This document shows positions 1-10,059 of a stretch of DNA of 64,000 nt, piece by piece. The translations under genes and the position numbers were made by a program. The notes below the pieces were generated by a model, which worked only from the letters and a program-made list of their open reading frames with translations, was not told where the DNA came from and searched no databases. The first letter of the stretch is position 1. Each line of letters opens with the position of its first letter. Source of the DNA: Stenogyne calaminthoides (Eukaryota > Streptophyta > Magnoliopsida > Lamiales > Lamiaceae); contig JBBCBC010000026.1 of assembly GCA_037126765.1 (NCBI GenBank), positions 11,892,418 to 11,956,417 on the forward strand. Reading direction: 5' to 3'.

Positions 1-1436
1 CCTGGAATATCAGTTTTGCAAAGTGGGGTGTGCTAAATATTTTTATCACTTTTAATTTAAAACTATAATGTTATTATTTTAAATTACTAAATACATTTAT
101 ATTATTATTATCATCCTTCCACCTAAATTGCTAATACTACTAATTAATAGTTTTGCTATTACTATTATCCTTATACTTTGGTTTCGAAAAAAAGATTGTG
201 TGATTAAGTTAATTATTAGTAAGCTAAAATGAATTTAGTGTGTGTATTTATTTATCTACTTAATTATTAATCTTATATATTTGTAGAATTTATTTTATTA
301 TAGACTAATCCAAGTATACAATTATTTAATTGACTAATAAAGTGTCCAATCTTTTGATCTAAAGGTATTTGTAATATAATATATATACTTGCATTCTATT
401 AATACTGAAAAATTATACTTAAAATATCTTTCCACTTTAAATTATTAATCTAGCAAATATATAGAAAAACAATGTGTCCTTGTATGGATTTCATGAATTA
501 ATCATTATTGTTTTGCAACTGTACGCTATTTATTTGATTGACCAATTGTCACTTAAAAATGAGAAAGATATACTATCATATATATAGTATAAAAATTATT
601 ATTATCATCTTACTTGTCACTTATATATAAAAACTTAGTTAATATTAATTTACGCATCCTGTGTATATCTATGCTTACCACTACAATATATATACATGAG
701 CTATTATTATTAATAATCATAGATACATGCTATTATTACCATTATTATTATAAATTATAAATGTGCTCTTAATGTTATAAAATGTTATTATTAATATACA
801 TTAAAATATTTTAAATGAAAGTGATGTTACTATTTCCATTGATATATATATATAATCATATAAAATTATTATTTTCATTATTATCTATATGCTTATGAAT
901 TAATCATTAGGATTTAATTGTTAATTCTTATAATTGTTTAAGTAAAAAAGAAGTTTAAATCAAAGATGAGTGGTACCATAAATTATTATTTGCTAAGGTG
1001 CACAAATATATACCTAATCAATTGTACTTTATTATTTGTTTTAATTGGTATTTATGATATTACATATGAGATTATAAAAGAAGGAATATTATTAAGTAAT
1101 TTAATGAATCAAGAGGTTCTGATAATAATTAAACTTTCAAGAAAACGTGCTGGGAGAAGTGCTTCGGACCAGAGGCTCAGGACGTCCCTACAACTTGAGT
1201 TATTCTACAAACGAATTCAAAAACAGTTCTAACTTATCTATAAAGTTATAAAGTGGGTGACATTATTTGTATACAGTGGTTATGTTACAATGATTTTTGG
1301 TGTATTCTGAACTCGACTAAACAAACACAAATCTATAATCAAAGAACACAAGTATATAAGAATATAAGGTTTCAAAAAATAAGCTTATGTTTATGATTAT
1401 TATATAATGATATGAGATATATGATATGCGATTAAT
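1..1436. other. AT-rich intergenic DNA
   Basis: This stretch is very AT-rich, with many short TA and ATT runs, and shows no reading frame with recognisable protein similarity. An 88-codon open frame at 966-1232 exists but has no domain, no codon-usage signal and no supporting splice or repeat context, so I do not call it a gene. The right part grades into the gypsy LTR relic that follows. Confidence 0.6.
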
Positions 1437-1616
1437 GAGATAATGGGGATTGCACGTGGTAAGTCGTTATCAGTGTGGTCCCACAATGATGAAAATGAGA
1501 CAATGAGGATTGCACGTTGTAAGTTGTTACCAGTGTGGTCCCACTATGATATAAAAGATGCGATGACTATTTTTACGTTATAAAATCGTTCTGCAACGTT
1601 GTCCCACTATTGATAA
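1437..1616 (+). repeat. Three tandem 60-bp units
   Basis: Units start near 1437, 1497 and 1557. The first two share the core GGATTGCACGT, then GTAAGT, then AGTGTGGTCCCAC at exactly 60-bp spacing. The third is much more diverged but keeps the GTCCCACTAT end. The array lies just upstream of the gypsy LTR relic and may be part of it. Confidence 0.7.
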
Positions 1617-1659
1617 ATGAGATTCTAAGCTATTATTATCCAATCTATGAACAAGAATG

Positions 1660-2385
1660 TAGTACTAGGAATTCAAGCTAAGAAATGTGAATATACTACG
1701 AATATACCATGAATACCAAAATTAACTACGCAAAAAGCTTAAGAACAATCTATAATGAAATACTAAGTTTAAATATGAATGATACCTTATAGATATCAAT
1801 AATGTTAAGAAATTAAGCTACTAAAAATATTACAATAAGAAACCAAGCTACGAACGAGTTTATACAATGACTTCGGGCAACCCTTCAACAATCATCTACG
1901 CAAAAGCGTATGAATAATCTTTAATAAAATATCAAGGTAATTATTTTTCTATGACCAAAGATGAGTAATAAGCATCTGAAGTTGTCATTGAGATTTTTAT
2001 CTCACCCCCCACGTTTTGATATTTTCGGACATGATCGAGAGGGCCAGAGTCAGCAGCGAAGACACCTGAGTTTCCTAATCTTGATTTTCAATGAATGTGT
2101 AGTCATTCCTAAAATGGTTTAATTATCATCCTGATAAACCTTTTAAAGTTACTCTCGATAGAGTATCATGTACACTACCCCTTTTCATAAATGTCATCTT
2201 TATAAATTATGGGTCCTTCCATCTTTTGTATCTCAATTAATATTTATGGTTAAGTTCTTCCGCTGCAAAATGTAATACTTATACTTGTCTTTATATTTTA
2301 AAAAGAAATTTTTAAGCTCAGATTTTAAGGTCACTAAGTGGCGACTCGAGTTTAGAGTGTCAAAGCCTTGCAAAAACATTCCTGA
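1660..2385 (+). mobile_element. Ty3/gypsy LTR 3' portion (relic)
   Basis: This block is a diverged copy of the 3' part of the LTR at 17392-19389. Shared landmarks occur in the same order: AAGAAACCAAGCTAC (about 1832 and 18797), CAATGACTTCG, the ATCTCACCCCC block, GATATTTTC followed by GATCGAGAGG, CCGCTGCAAAATGTAATACTTAT, and AAGCTCAGATTTT with GGTCACTAAGTGGC. Such an end is typical of plant gypsy LTRs. No coding region or second LTR is attached, so it is a solo-LTR fragment or a truncated element. The two copies differ too much to be a recent pair. Confidence 0.65.
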
Positions 2386-2478
2386 TTCGGCGTTCTGAGA
2401 GGCGGTTGGAGTACTGCAGATTCTCGAGAAATAGATATCATGGATGACGACACGTGGAAACTGATTCGAGTTGTAGTG

Positions 2479-2505
<27 letters not shown>
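2479..2505. repeat. TA microsatellite
   Basis: About 27 nt of uninterrupted TA dinucleotides lie in an otherwise featureless gap of about 285 bp between the gypsy LTR relic and the MITE. Confidence 0.9.
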
Positions 2506-2512
<7 letters not shown>

Positions 2513-2671
2513 GTTTTGTATATTATGAGTCCTTCTTATCAAGTTTTTAAGTATTCGAAGGATTTATCATTCTGTTAACCGTTTAATAAAAAAAAATGAA
2601 GTCATAAGTCAATTCTCGTAAATTTATTTCGAACATACTATTTATTTAGTTATCTGAGAGTGGGCGTGACA

Positions 2672-2874
2672 TACTCCCTCTGTCCCATGATGATTTGAAC
2701 ACTGAAAATGGCACACAAATCAAATAAAGTGAGTTTTAGTGGGTTTAAGTGGAATAAAATAAAGGTGTTGTGAGTGTATTAATATTATATTTGTTTCCAG
2801 TTTAGGAATGTTCAAGTAATGTTGGGACGTCTAAATAAGGCAAGTGTTTAAGTAATGTTGGGACGGAGGGAGTA
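2672..2874. mobile_element. Stowaway-like MITE
   Basis: The 203-bp element begins with TACTCCCTCTGTCCCA and ends with the matching inverted end TGGGACGGAGGGAGTA. The TA at each edge fits the TA target duplication of Tc1/mariner-derived Stowaway elements, and the CTCCCTCYGTCCC terminus is the family hallmark. It has no coding capacity, as expected of a MITE. The minisatellite starts immediately after its right end. Confidence 0.85.
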
Positions 2875-3602
2875 GTTGTTAATTTTGTGTTAGCTACTTG
2901 CATGTTTCGATTTGTTCTAGTTGCACAGTTCAATATTAGCTAGTTGCATGTTTCCATATTATATAATTGTATGTTTATGTATTAGCTAGTTGCATGTTTC
3001 TGTATTAGTTAGTTGCATATTTATGTGTTATATAGTTGTATGTTTCTATATTATCTAGTTGCATGCTCTTATGTGTTCTAGTTGCACGATTTAGTATTAG
3101 CTAGTTGCATGTTTCTGTGATATATAGTTATACGTTTTTGTATTAGGTAGTTACATGTTTCTATGTATTCTAGTTGCACGGCTCAGTGTTAGCTAGTAGC
3201 ATGTTTCTATTATATAATTATATGTTTATGTATTTCTGTATTAGCTAGTTGCACGTTTCTATGTTTTTTAGTTGCACGGTTCTGTGTTATATAGTTGTAT
3301 GTTTATGTGTTATATAGTTGTACGTTTTTGTATTAGATAGTTGCATGTTTCTTTGCGTTCTAGTTGCACGGTTCAATATTAGCTACTTGTATGTTTTATC
3401 ATATAGTTATATGTTTATGTTCTAGCTAGTTGCATGTTTCAGTATTAGCTAGTTGCATGTTTCTATTTTTTTAGTTGCACGGTTCTGTGTTATATAGTTA
3501 TATGTTTTTGTGTTATATAGTTGTACGTTTTTGTATTAACTAGTTGCACGTTTCTATGTTTTCTAGTTGTAAGATTTAATGTTGACTAGTTGCATGTTTT
3601 TA
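2875..3602. repeat. Minisatellite with about 29-bp subunits
   Basis: Roughly 25 degenerate copies of a TAGTTGCATGTTTCTGTATTAGC-like subunit run head to tail at about 28-30 bp spacing. Subtypes can be told apart (TAGTTGCATGTTTC, TAGTTGCACGGTTC, TAGTTGTATGTTTTTG). They often recur in the same order, which suggests a higher-order unit of about 115 bp. It encodes no protein I can support. Confidence 0.85.
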
Positions 3603-3734
3603 TATAAGTGTATTCTTATTTTGATCCAATTCTTAAAAAGGAAATTTTTTCCTAGTGCAAATTTTAGATATTTTTTTTCTAATGCCAATGTTAGGTCTTA
3701 AAAAGAAAAGAAAAAAAAAAGGAAAATGATTAAC
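3603..3734. other. Intergenic DNA, nothing recognised
   Basis: AT-rich sequence with an A/G-rich run near 3700-3725 leads into the tRNA-like stretch. I see no coding signal. Confidence 0.5.
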
Positions 3735-3806
3735 CAAGTTGGGACTCGAACCATGAAATCTTACATTGAAAGTATGATGCAAAACCAATAAGCTAAAACT
3801 ACATTG
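3735..3806 (-). repeat. tRNA-like / SINE-head sequence
   Basis: On the minus strand there is a pol III A-box-like TAGCTTATTGG (3785-3795) and, 32 nt further on, a perfect B-box GGTTCGAGTCCC (3741-3752). This is normal tRNA spacing. An anticodon-like stem with a 7-nt loop (TTTCAAT) lies between them. The T-stem pairs poorly and the acceptor stem is not evident, so this is a degenerate tRNA-derived SINE head or tRNA pseudogene, not a working tRNA. Confidence 0.4.
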
Positions 3807-4485
3807 TTGAACAATTGCGAAACTACAGTATTTTAACTATAATCACAACCCGATTTTTTTAAATGGATCATCCATTTACATGAGTGCACGGTGCACTTAG
3901 GTGTATAAGAGGCCCACTCCTAAATATATCGTATAAACATTTAGAACATGTCTTTAAAAAATTAAAATATACTTAAATATATCTCATAAATATTAGGTGT
4001 ATATATTCATAAATATCTCTTATACATAGTATATAACTTATAAAATTTTGGAATATTTATTATAAATATATCATTATATTATTCTAATTTCTAAGTGTTA
4101 CTTATCATACCATTCTAAATTAAAATATATTTAAATTATATGTTTATCTAAATTCTATTTTCAGTATAATCAGATATGTTAAAAGTAAAGGGGCAACTAC
4201 AATGAGGTGTCATTTATAGAGTATTATTACTCTTCAATGGCACCATTTTTAACTCTTACTCCTAGGTCAAAAAATTAGGTTGGAAAGACTTAAATGCCCT
4301 TAATTTTTTCAATCACCAATTTGTAGACATGTGTAGTTTTTTAAATCTAATACTTTTCCACTCCATAGTTTTAGTAATTTTATATTTTAAAATTGTAAAT
4401 TTTAAAGTTTGGATTTTACTAAACTTTTTTTCAGGCACAACAACTACCTTAGAGTAAGCAGATTTATAACCTATGGCGCCTTACT
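3807..4485. other. AT-rich intergenic DNA
   Basis: No gene is seen. A segment near 4080-4170 shares wording with the degenerate repeat family at 7375-8480 (CTAAATTAAAAT..., then TTTATCTAAATT, then TATAAT). The end of the stretch runs into the LINE-derived RNase H relic. Confidence 0.5.
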
Positions 4486-5196
4486 TTTGTCACGATGATT
4501 TGGGCTATCTGATCTACATGGTGCAAGGCTGTTCATGAAGACATTGTACCTTCTCATCATGGTTGCATGAACTTGATTCATAGCTTGGTTCGTGAGACCC
4601 AACACTTCAAGCTTGGCTCAATGCAATGGATGGATGACTTGTTGATTTGCCGGAAGATTCGCTTTCCGAGTGTACCGAGACCGCCGAAGACCACCTATGT
4701 GGTCCGATGGAGACACTCCCCCCCACCCGGGTGCTACAAGCTGAACGTGGATGACATTGTTACTGATGGTCGTATTTATGCTGGGTGTGTTGTCCGGAAC
4801 TCAAGAGGGTTGTTTGTTGCTACCTTCTCAGTTACTCTTGGACATGGCATCGCTTTGGATGCTGAGATTCTTGCTGGTATGCATGGGGTTGTTTTTGCTA
4901 GGGCCGGGGGTTGGACAAACCTTTGGATTGAATCTGATAGCAAGATTGCAGTCAAGATCCTTACAAGCAGTGGGAGAGATTTACCGTGGAGAATCAAGGC
5001 CAGCTGACCGAAGTTTGAGGATGCTCGTCGACAGGTTTCCCTTACAACGTCGCACATCTTCCGAGAGGGAAACTCTATTGCAGATAGATTAGCGAAATTA
5101 CATAGGAATGATGTATGGAACGGGGGCTGTCCCGATTTCCTAGTAGATTTACTATATTCCGATATATATAAGGATTACTTCCACCTTTCGAAATAA
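4486..5196 (+). pseudogene. LINE-type RNase H domain (RVT_3-like), decayed
   Basis: One frame reads through 4486-5196 if two TGA codons are ignored. The stretch from the ATG at 4567 shows the plant LINE RNase H fold: KLNVD near residue 62, an AGCVVRNSRG strand, ALDAEILA, IESDSK, and after the second stop FREGNSIADRLAK. All four acidic catalytic positions (D, E, D, D) are therefore still visible. The stops at 4510-4512 (in IWAI-stop-STW) and 5005-5007 both sit where other copies usually carry tryptophan, which fits TGG-to-TGA decay. The upstream reverse transcriptase is absent, so this is a 5'-truncated LINE tail or a lone RNase H gene relic. A transcript-end-like stretch follows to about 5345. 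Confidence 0.7.
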
Positions 5197-5417
5197 TTCT
5201 TTGTTTTAGATGAGTTGCCCTTTTTCCCTTCGCTACGGGCTTTGCCCCAAGGGGAGTTATACCCTAACAAGGTTTTTAGTGGGGCTCCCACCTCTTGTAC
5301 GACCTGTGTACTTATGGCTTTAAGTTTTTTGTTTTTATTTTAGGCACTGTTTATTTGTATATTCTTTTATCTAATTGATTTTTTTAGCCTATTTTTTTTA
5401 ATTATCTGTTTTTTAAT
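5197..5417 (+). other. Probable LINE 3' tail
   Basis: The sequence after the RNase H stop (CTAACAAGGTTTTTAGTGGG, then CTCTTGTACGACCTGTGTAC, then T-rich DNA) has the wording seen after plant LINE RNase H domains. No clear poly(A) or target duplication was identified, so the element end is uncertain. Confidence 0.4.
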
Positions 5418-5870
5418 TATCTATCCTTTTATTTAATTAAATATTTTTTTTCAGTAACAAAACTTCAGCTCAAAAAATTACATATTCGAAACTATTCTGC
5501 ACACCCGTAAAAAACCGTGCACATCCCAAAATTTTTAAATAATTTATCCTTTTATTTAATAAATTTTTTTTCAATAATAAAATATTAGTCCAAGAAAATT
5601 ACATATTCATATATATATATATATATTAAATTGTATATTCTTAACCATTTTGCATACTCGTAAAAAAAATCTGCACACCCATAAAAAATTCTGCACACCC
5701 TGTTTTTTTTTAATCATTTGTCATTTTATTTTAAAATTTTGCACATGCCAAAATTTTGCACACCTCAAAATTCTGCACACCCCATAAAAGAAAAATTTTA
5801 CACACCCATAAAAATATCTGCACACCCACACCCCACAATTTCTGCACACCCGTCAAACACCAACAAAGTG
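5418..5870. repeat. Tandem degenerate repeat with CTGCACACCC motifs
   Basis: A block of about 120 bp (ATTTATCCTTTTATTTAAT, a T-run, then CAGTAACAAAA, then AAAATTACATATTC) occurs at about 5418 and again at about 5540. Each copy is followed by A-rich DNA punctuated by CTGCACACCC or TTGCACACC words, at least eight of them up to 5860. It is noncoding and low in complexity. I do not recognise the family. Confidence 0.65.
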
Positions 5871-6764
5871 AAGAGTGAGAACACATGCTGAAAATACAAT
5901 GGTTGCCACTTACCAAATGGTCATTCTCTTATCAGTTTTTTTTTTTTTGGACAAGTAGACTCGTATTTTGCTCTTGAAATTGACTTATCTCAACCTTGAT
6001 TAAAAAGTTGCAATAATTCTAAATTAAAACTGGGCGAGTACCTCAAGGTTCTAATTTAAATTTATTCAATAAATTTTACACACTTTTATCCTAATTTGTT
6101 TTGTTCGGATTGGAGTAATTGAGGGGTCGAAGATAATGGAAGAGAGAGGGAGGAGACTGCATTTAATTTGTTAAGGTTGGGGTAGTATAATTATTGAGTG
6201 TGGGTGAGAAAGATTGAAAAATGTTGAACTTTAAAGTAAGAGCAAAAAGGGAGTGCACTTTAGAGTTAGAGCACTTGAAAAGGTGTCTTCTTGAATAATT
6301 TTTTCAAAAGTAAAAAGAGTTAGGACTAGTCGAAACATTGAACTCTAAATCATAAATAATGCACAATATTGTATCGCAAAAATGTGTATACAATATTGCA
6401 TACAAGTGATATGTGCAATTAACCTAAATTAGGGTTTTTTTTATTTCTCGCTGGTCAAGCCCATCTCCGCGTTCGTTGTTTCTTCTTCCTCGAGATCTAG
6501 GTTCTCCTTCTTTCGCGATCTACCAGATTTTTTCCCACTAGTTGCTCAGGCTTACCAATGATCTCTTGACCGTTTTCTATATGAAGAAATAGATATGTGT
6601 TTCTAATTAGTTTGTAAGATTTGAATAAATTAGTATTGCTTCGAATTTTTTGTTATTGTTGTTGTATGAAATTTGATTGAATAAAGCTTCTCTTTTCACG
6701 CTGTTCTTTGATCTGTAATTTGGGATTGATGATTTTTTTCGCGCTTGTATTGGTTTTTGTTCAT
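5871..6764. other. Intergenic DNA, nothing firmly recognised
   Basis: A pyrimidine-rich stretch at 6435-6545 (TTTCTTCTTCCTCGAGATC and similar) looks like a plant 5' leader, but no coding exon follows on either strand. I therefore treat it as unexplained sequence. Confidence 0.4.
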
Positions 6765-7145
6765 ATAGTAACACTTTGTTCATAGAGTAACATTCATTTG
6801 TTCATGTAGTAACACATCAAGTTATTTAAATATGTAATTTTGGACTGAAGATTTCTTTTCGCGCTTGTACTGGTTTTGTTCATGTGGTAACACATTATTC
6901 TTCATAGGGTAACACGTTTTAATCATGTAGTAACACTTATTTTTTTAGTAATATGTTATACTGTATACATGTCGCAATACTATGTGAATACTCATGTGTT
7001 ACCATATGAACGACAATGTGTTACCTTATGAACATTTATGTGCTACGTTATGTTTTAATACATGTTACGTAAGATATGAAGTTTATGAAGTTATTTCAAT
7101 ATAACAATGTAGTAACACTTAAACATAGATGTAGTAACACAAAAA
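6765..7145. repeat. GTTCAT...GTAACAC motif cluster in both orientations
   Basis: Forward words of the form GTTCAT-NNN-GTAACAC repeat from about 6768 to 6950. From about 6999 to 7050 the exact reverse complement, GTGTTAC-NNN-ATGAAC, occurs at least twice. Two more forward GTAGTAACAC words follow near 7103 and 7130. The arrangement is partly palindromic about position 6970. No coding sequence overlaps it. Confidence 0.6.
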
Positions 7146-7374
7146 ACCTGACAAAAAAAAAATTGCGACCAAATACCTTAACAACAAATCTAAACCACTA
7201 GGCTACAACACATATTTGATAAACATATCCTTCAATAAATATATATATTGGTCTGCCAGACCCGCGCCCGACCCGCCCCAGCCAACCCACAAATTTTCAG
7301 TCTTTTTCTTCTTATTTGTGTGGTATTGCACATAACATTAGTGTGCAATATTTCACACAATACCTTCTCATATT
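7146..7374. other. Intergenic DNA with a second tRNA-like word
   Basis: At about 7190-7205 the minus strand reads TAGCCTAGTGGTTTAG, close to a tRNA A-box, but no B-box follows at the right distance. I see no gene. Confidence 0.35.
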
Positions 7375-8480
7375 GTATCACTCTAAATTAAAATTTATTT
7401 AAATCACTATACTTATAAAATTTTTATTTATATTGTAATTACATATGAAAAAAAAATAATAATGTCACTATTTTGTAAGCTCGGTTCACTAGTCGGACCA
7501 TTGAATCTTGAATGTAAACAACGAATCCTTATTGTATAACTCTATATTAAAATTCCTCCTAATTATTATGTTTAATGAAATTTTGTTGATATTATAATTA
7601 GATATACGAAAAAGATAATAGTGTCACTATTTTGTGATACTCGATTCGCTAGGCGTACCACTTTAATTCAAATTTCATCAAATTAATATGGTTATCTAAT
7701 TTTTATTTATATTTCAATTAGTAGTGTTCTTGCAAGTTCCGATTCACTATCTTGACCTCTAAATTAAAATTTCTTAAAATCATTATTTTTAAAATTTTAT
7801 TTGTATTATAATTGGATATGCAATATAGATATACATATAGGAGTAGATTTCTTGTGCAATAAATACACTGAGCAACTCAAGTGCATCTTTTAACAGTATA
7901 AACTATTTTTACTGAAAATTCAAGTCGTCTTCAATTGCACTTTTCAATGAAAACGACATTTTTTTAGTGAAAACAACTGTACTTGAGTTGCACGATGCAC
8001 CTGGTGCACAAGACCTTGTCTATATATAGTAATGCCACTATCTTGTGAGTCTAGGTTCACTAGTCGACCCATCTAACTCTAAATTGTAAATCGCAAATCT
8101 AATTGTACCACTCTAAATTAACATTCTTCCCAAATTAATATGTGTATCTAAGTTTTATTTATATTATAATTAGATATGAAAAAAAAAAAGAATTACTTGT
8201 GATACTATAAACATATACTGCTACATTGTAATTCACTAATCGAAAGATTGAACCCTAAATCGTAGACAATGAACGACCTATCACATCATTTTAATATGTT
8301 TATCTAAATTTTATTTATATTACAATTAAATATGAAATAAAATAAAATTAAGAACCAAGTTAACTCACTCCACTCTCTTGTGAATCTCGGTTCACTATTC
8401 AAATTATAAATACTAAATAGTAAACCATAAACACTACTGTATCTGTCAATTTTTTTAAAAAATTATTATGTTTACCTAAG
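7375..8480. repeat. Degenerate dispersed/tandem repeat, roughly 150-bp units
   Basis: At least four poorly conserved copies share the order CACTCTAAATTAAAATTT, ATTAATATG, TTTATCTAAATTTTATTTAT, ATTATAATTAGATATG, an A-run, TAATAGTGTCACTATTTTGTGA and CTCGGTTCACTAGTCG (around 7377, 7538, 8100 and 8285). Spacing varies because of indels. It is noncoding and probably an old transposon-derived family. Confidence 0.55.
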
Positions 8481-8689
8481 TTTTGTATTTGGATTTGATC
8501 ACCAAATTATAAAATATAAAAATAATTTTTGAAATTATAAAATTATATGTATGTGTGATTTTAAAGTCAACTAATAAATTATATACAACGTAAAATGTAG
8601 AGAGCTTGTTAAATAGAACTAAAAATATTAGATATATATTTCTTAAAAATAAAAATACCCAATAAAATAAGGGAGAAAAACATTCTACT

Positions 8690-8850
8690 ACAAAGTCACC
8701 TCAAAACTTACAACCAGATACAAAGTGCAGAAAATTTCTGCACTTTAGTTTAAATTTGAACTAAAGTGCCACGTACTTTAGTTCAAATTTCTGCACTTTG
8801 TATCTGGTTGTAATGGTTTACTCAATCTTGTATCTAATTGTAATTTTTTC
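8690..8850. repeat. Long inverted repeat (palindrome)
   Basis: The left arm has ACAACCAGATACAAAGTGCAG (split here as ACAACCAGATAC then AAAGTGCAG), then AAATT and TTTGAACTAAAGT. It is mirrored on the right by ACTTTAGTTCAAA, TTTCTGCACTTT and GTATCTGGTTGT, with a short GCCACGT centre near 8770. The arms run about 8711-8812. Transcribed RNA would form a hairpin of roughly 45 bp. It may be a MITE of unknown class. Confidence 0.75.
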
Positions 8851-10059
8851 ATAAAATAACTTAGCTTTCATAGGCTAACAATATTTTGTTATTTTTTTCA
8901 GTTGCTCATTTGATATCAAAATAAGTTGATGGTGTTTTTAATTGATTTTTTTATATGATATATATACCAAATCAGGTGTATTTTATATCAAAAAGACGGG
9001 CTCGACGAAGAAGAGAATGATATAGGATTTTTTTTCTTTTCTTTATAAAATAAAGATATGATTTAGGACACTTTTTTCGTGGAAATTAGGGGAGGTGGTA
9101 AAATTTTGGATTGTAATTTCATTAGAATTAATTGGGGATTGTTCAAAAAGAATTAGTTCATACTTCATAGTAATAAATGAGATCTGGGAACAATAACACT
9201 ATAATCAATGCATTTTTTCTTTTTAATTATTTTTAAATTATTTTTATTGGGTGGGTGAACAATTTACTGGGTAAACCTAAAATAAGCACCCTCCCTCCCT
9301 AGCTCGATTGAACATTTAGAACATAGTTATTTATTATTATTAAAAGATATAAAGTTACTTTTTGATGAGGATTAAATGTTAAAAACAGTGACATTTGTGT
9401 AAATCAAACGAGATAAAATTAACTTTAGTATTTAAAAAGTAAGGACACTAATATTAATGTGTTTGAAGGGTATAAATAAAAGAGAAAAATTGATTTATTG
9501 AGTTTGAGATGAATTTTTTTTTTTACAAATGTTGAATTGAATTAGGACGGACATACACGTTCCGGCATATGTCGATAATGAAAATAAAATAGCCGGGGCA
9601 TCCTATGGTGCACGTTTGTAGATGTGACGACGACTGGACTGGGTCGTCCATTTAATTACGTATACTTAATTATCAGATTCTAATCTACTGTTGAGGGTAA
9701 GAGGGTTGGATATTTGCATATTTTACATAATGCTTTTTTTCTTATTGATTACAAACAAAAGTGTACATCACTTTACATGGAAATCATGGAAGCACTTCTC
9801 TACATGATAATGACGGACAAAAAGTGGTTGCCAAACTTAATTTTTAACATTATTTCTTCCCGAGGCTCGAACCGAATTCATATTGTGATATACAGCACCA
9901 GTTTTCACTTCAATTTCATTCCCAATAATCTTCTAAGATGAAAGGGGTAAAATTTCCAAAAGCATTTTACAGAATTTGAAACAACAAGAATATGAGACAA
10001 AATTCAGTAATTCTATGATCAGGCAGAGTGTTAGTATAAACCTGTTGCTAGGATACAAG
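8851..10059. other. Intergenic DNA downstream of the USP39-like gene
   Basis: The piece at 9190-9290 (CAATAACACTATAATCAATG onward) matches 19388-19490, the DNA flanking the gypsy LTR end, so it is a shared dispersed repeat. The remainder shows no gene. The 3' UTR and poly(A) site of the minus-strand USP39-like gene should lie just below 10060, but I cannot place them. Confidence 0.45.

Noticed and set aside
966..1232. 88-codon plus-strand open frame
   Set aside because: No domain, hydrophobic by AT-rich composition, no promoter or splice context; chance frame in AT-rich DNA.
2875..3602. CRISPR-like array
   Set aside because: Spacers are not unique, units are degenerate and contiguous, and the genome is a plant; it is a minisatellite.
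3735..3806. Functional tRNA gene
   Set aside because: B-box is good but T-stem and acceptor stem do not pair; kept only as a tRNA-derived repeat.
5731..5916. 61-codon minus-strand frame
   Set aside because: Translation of the CTGCACACCC repeat; repetitive VQNF/KIL-type residues, not a protein.
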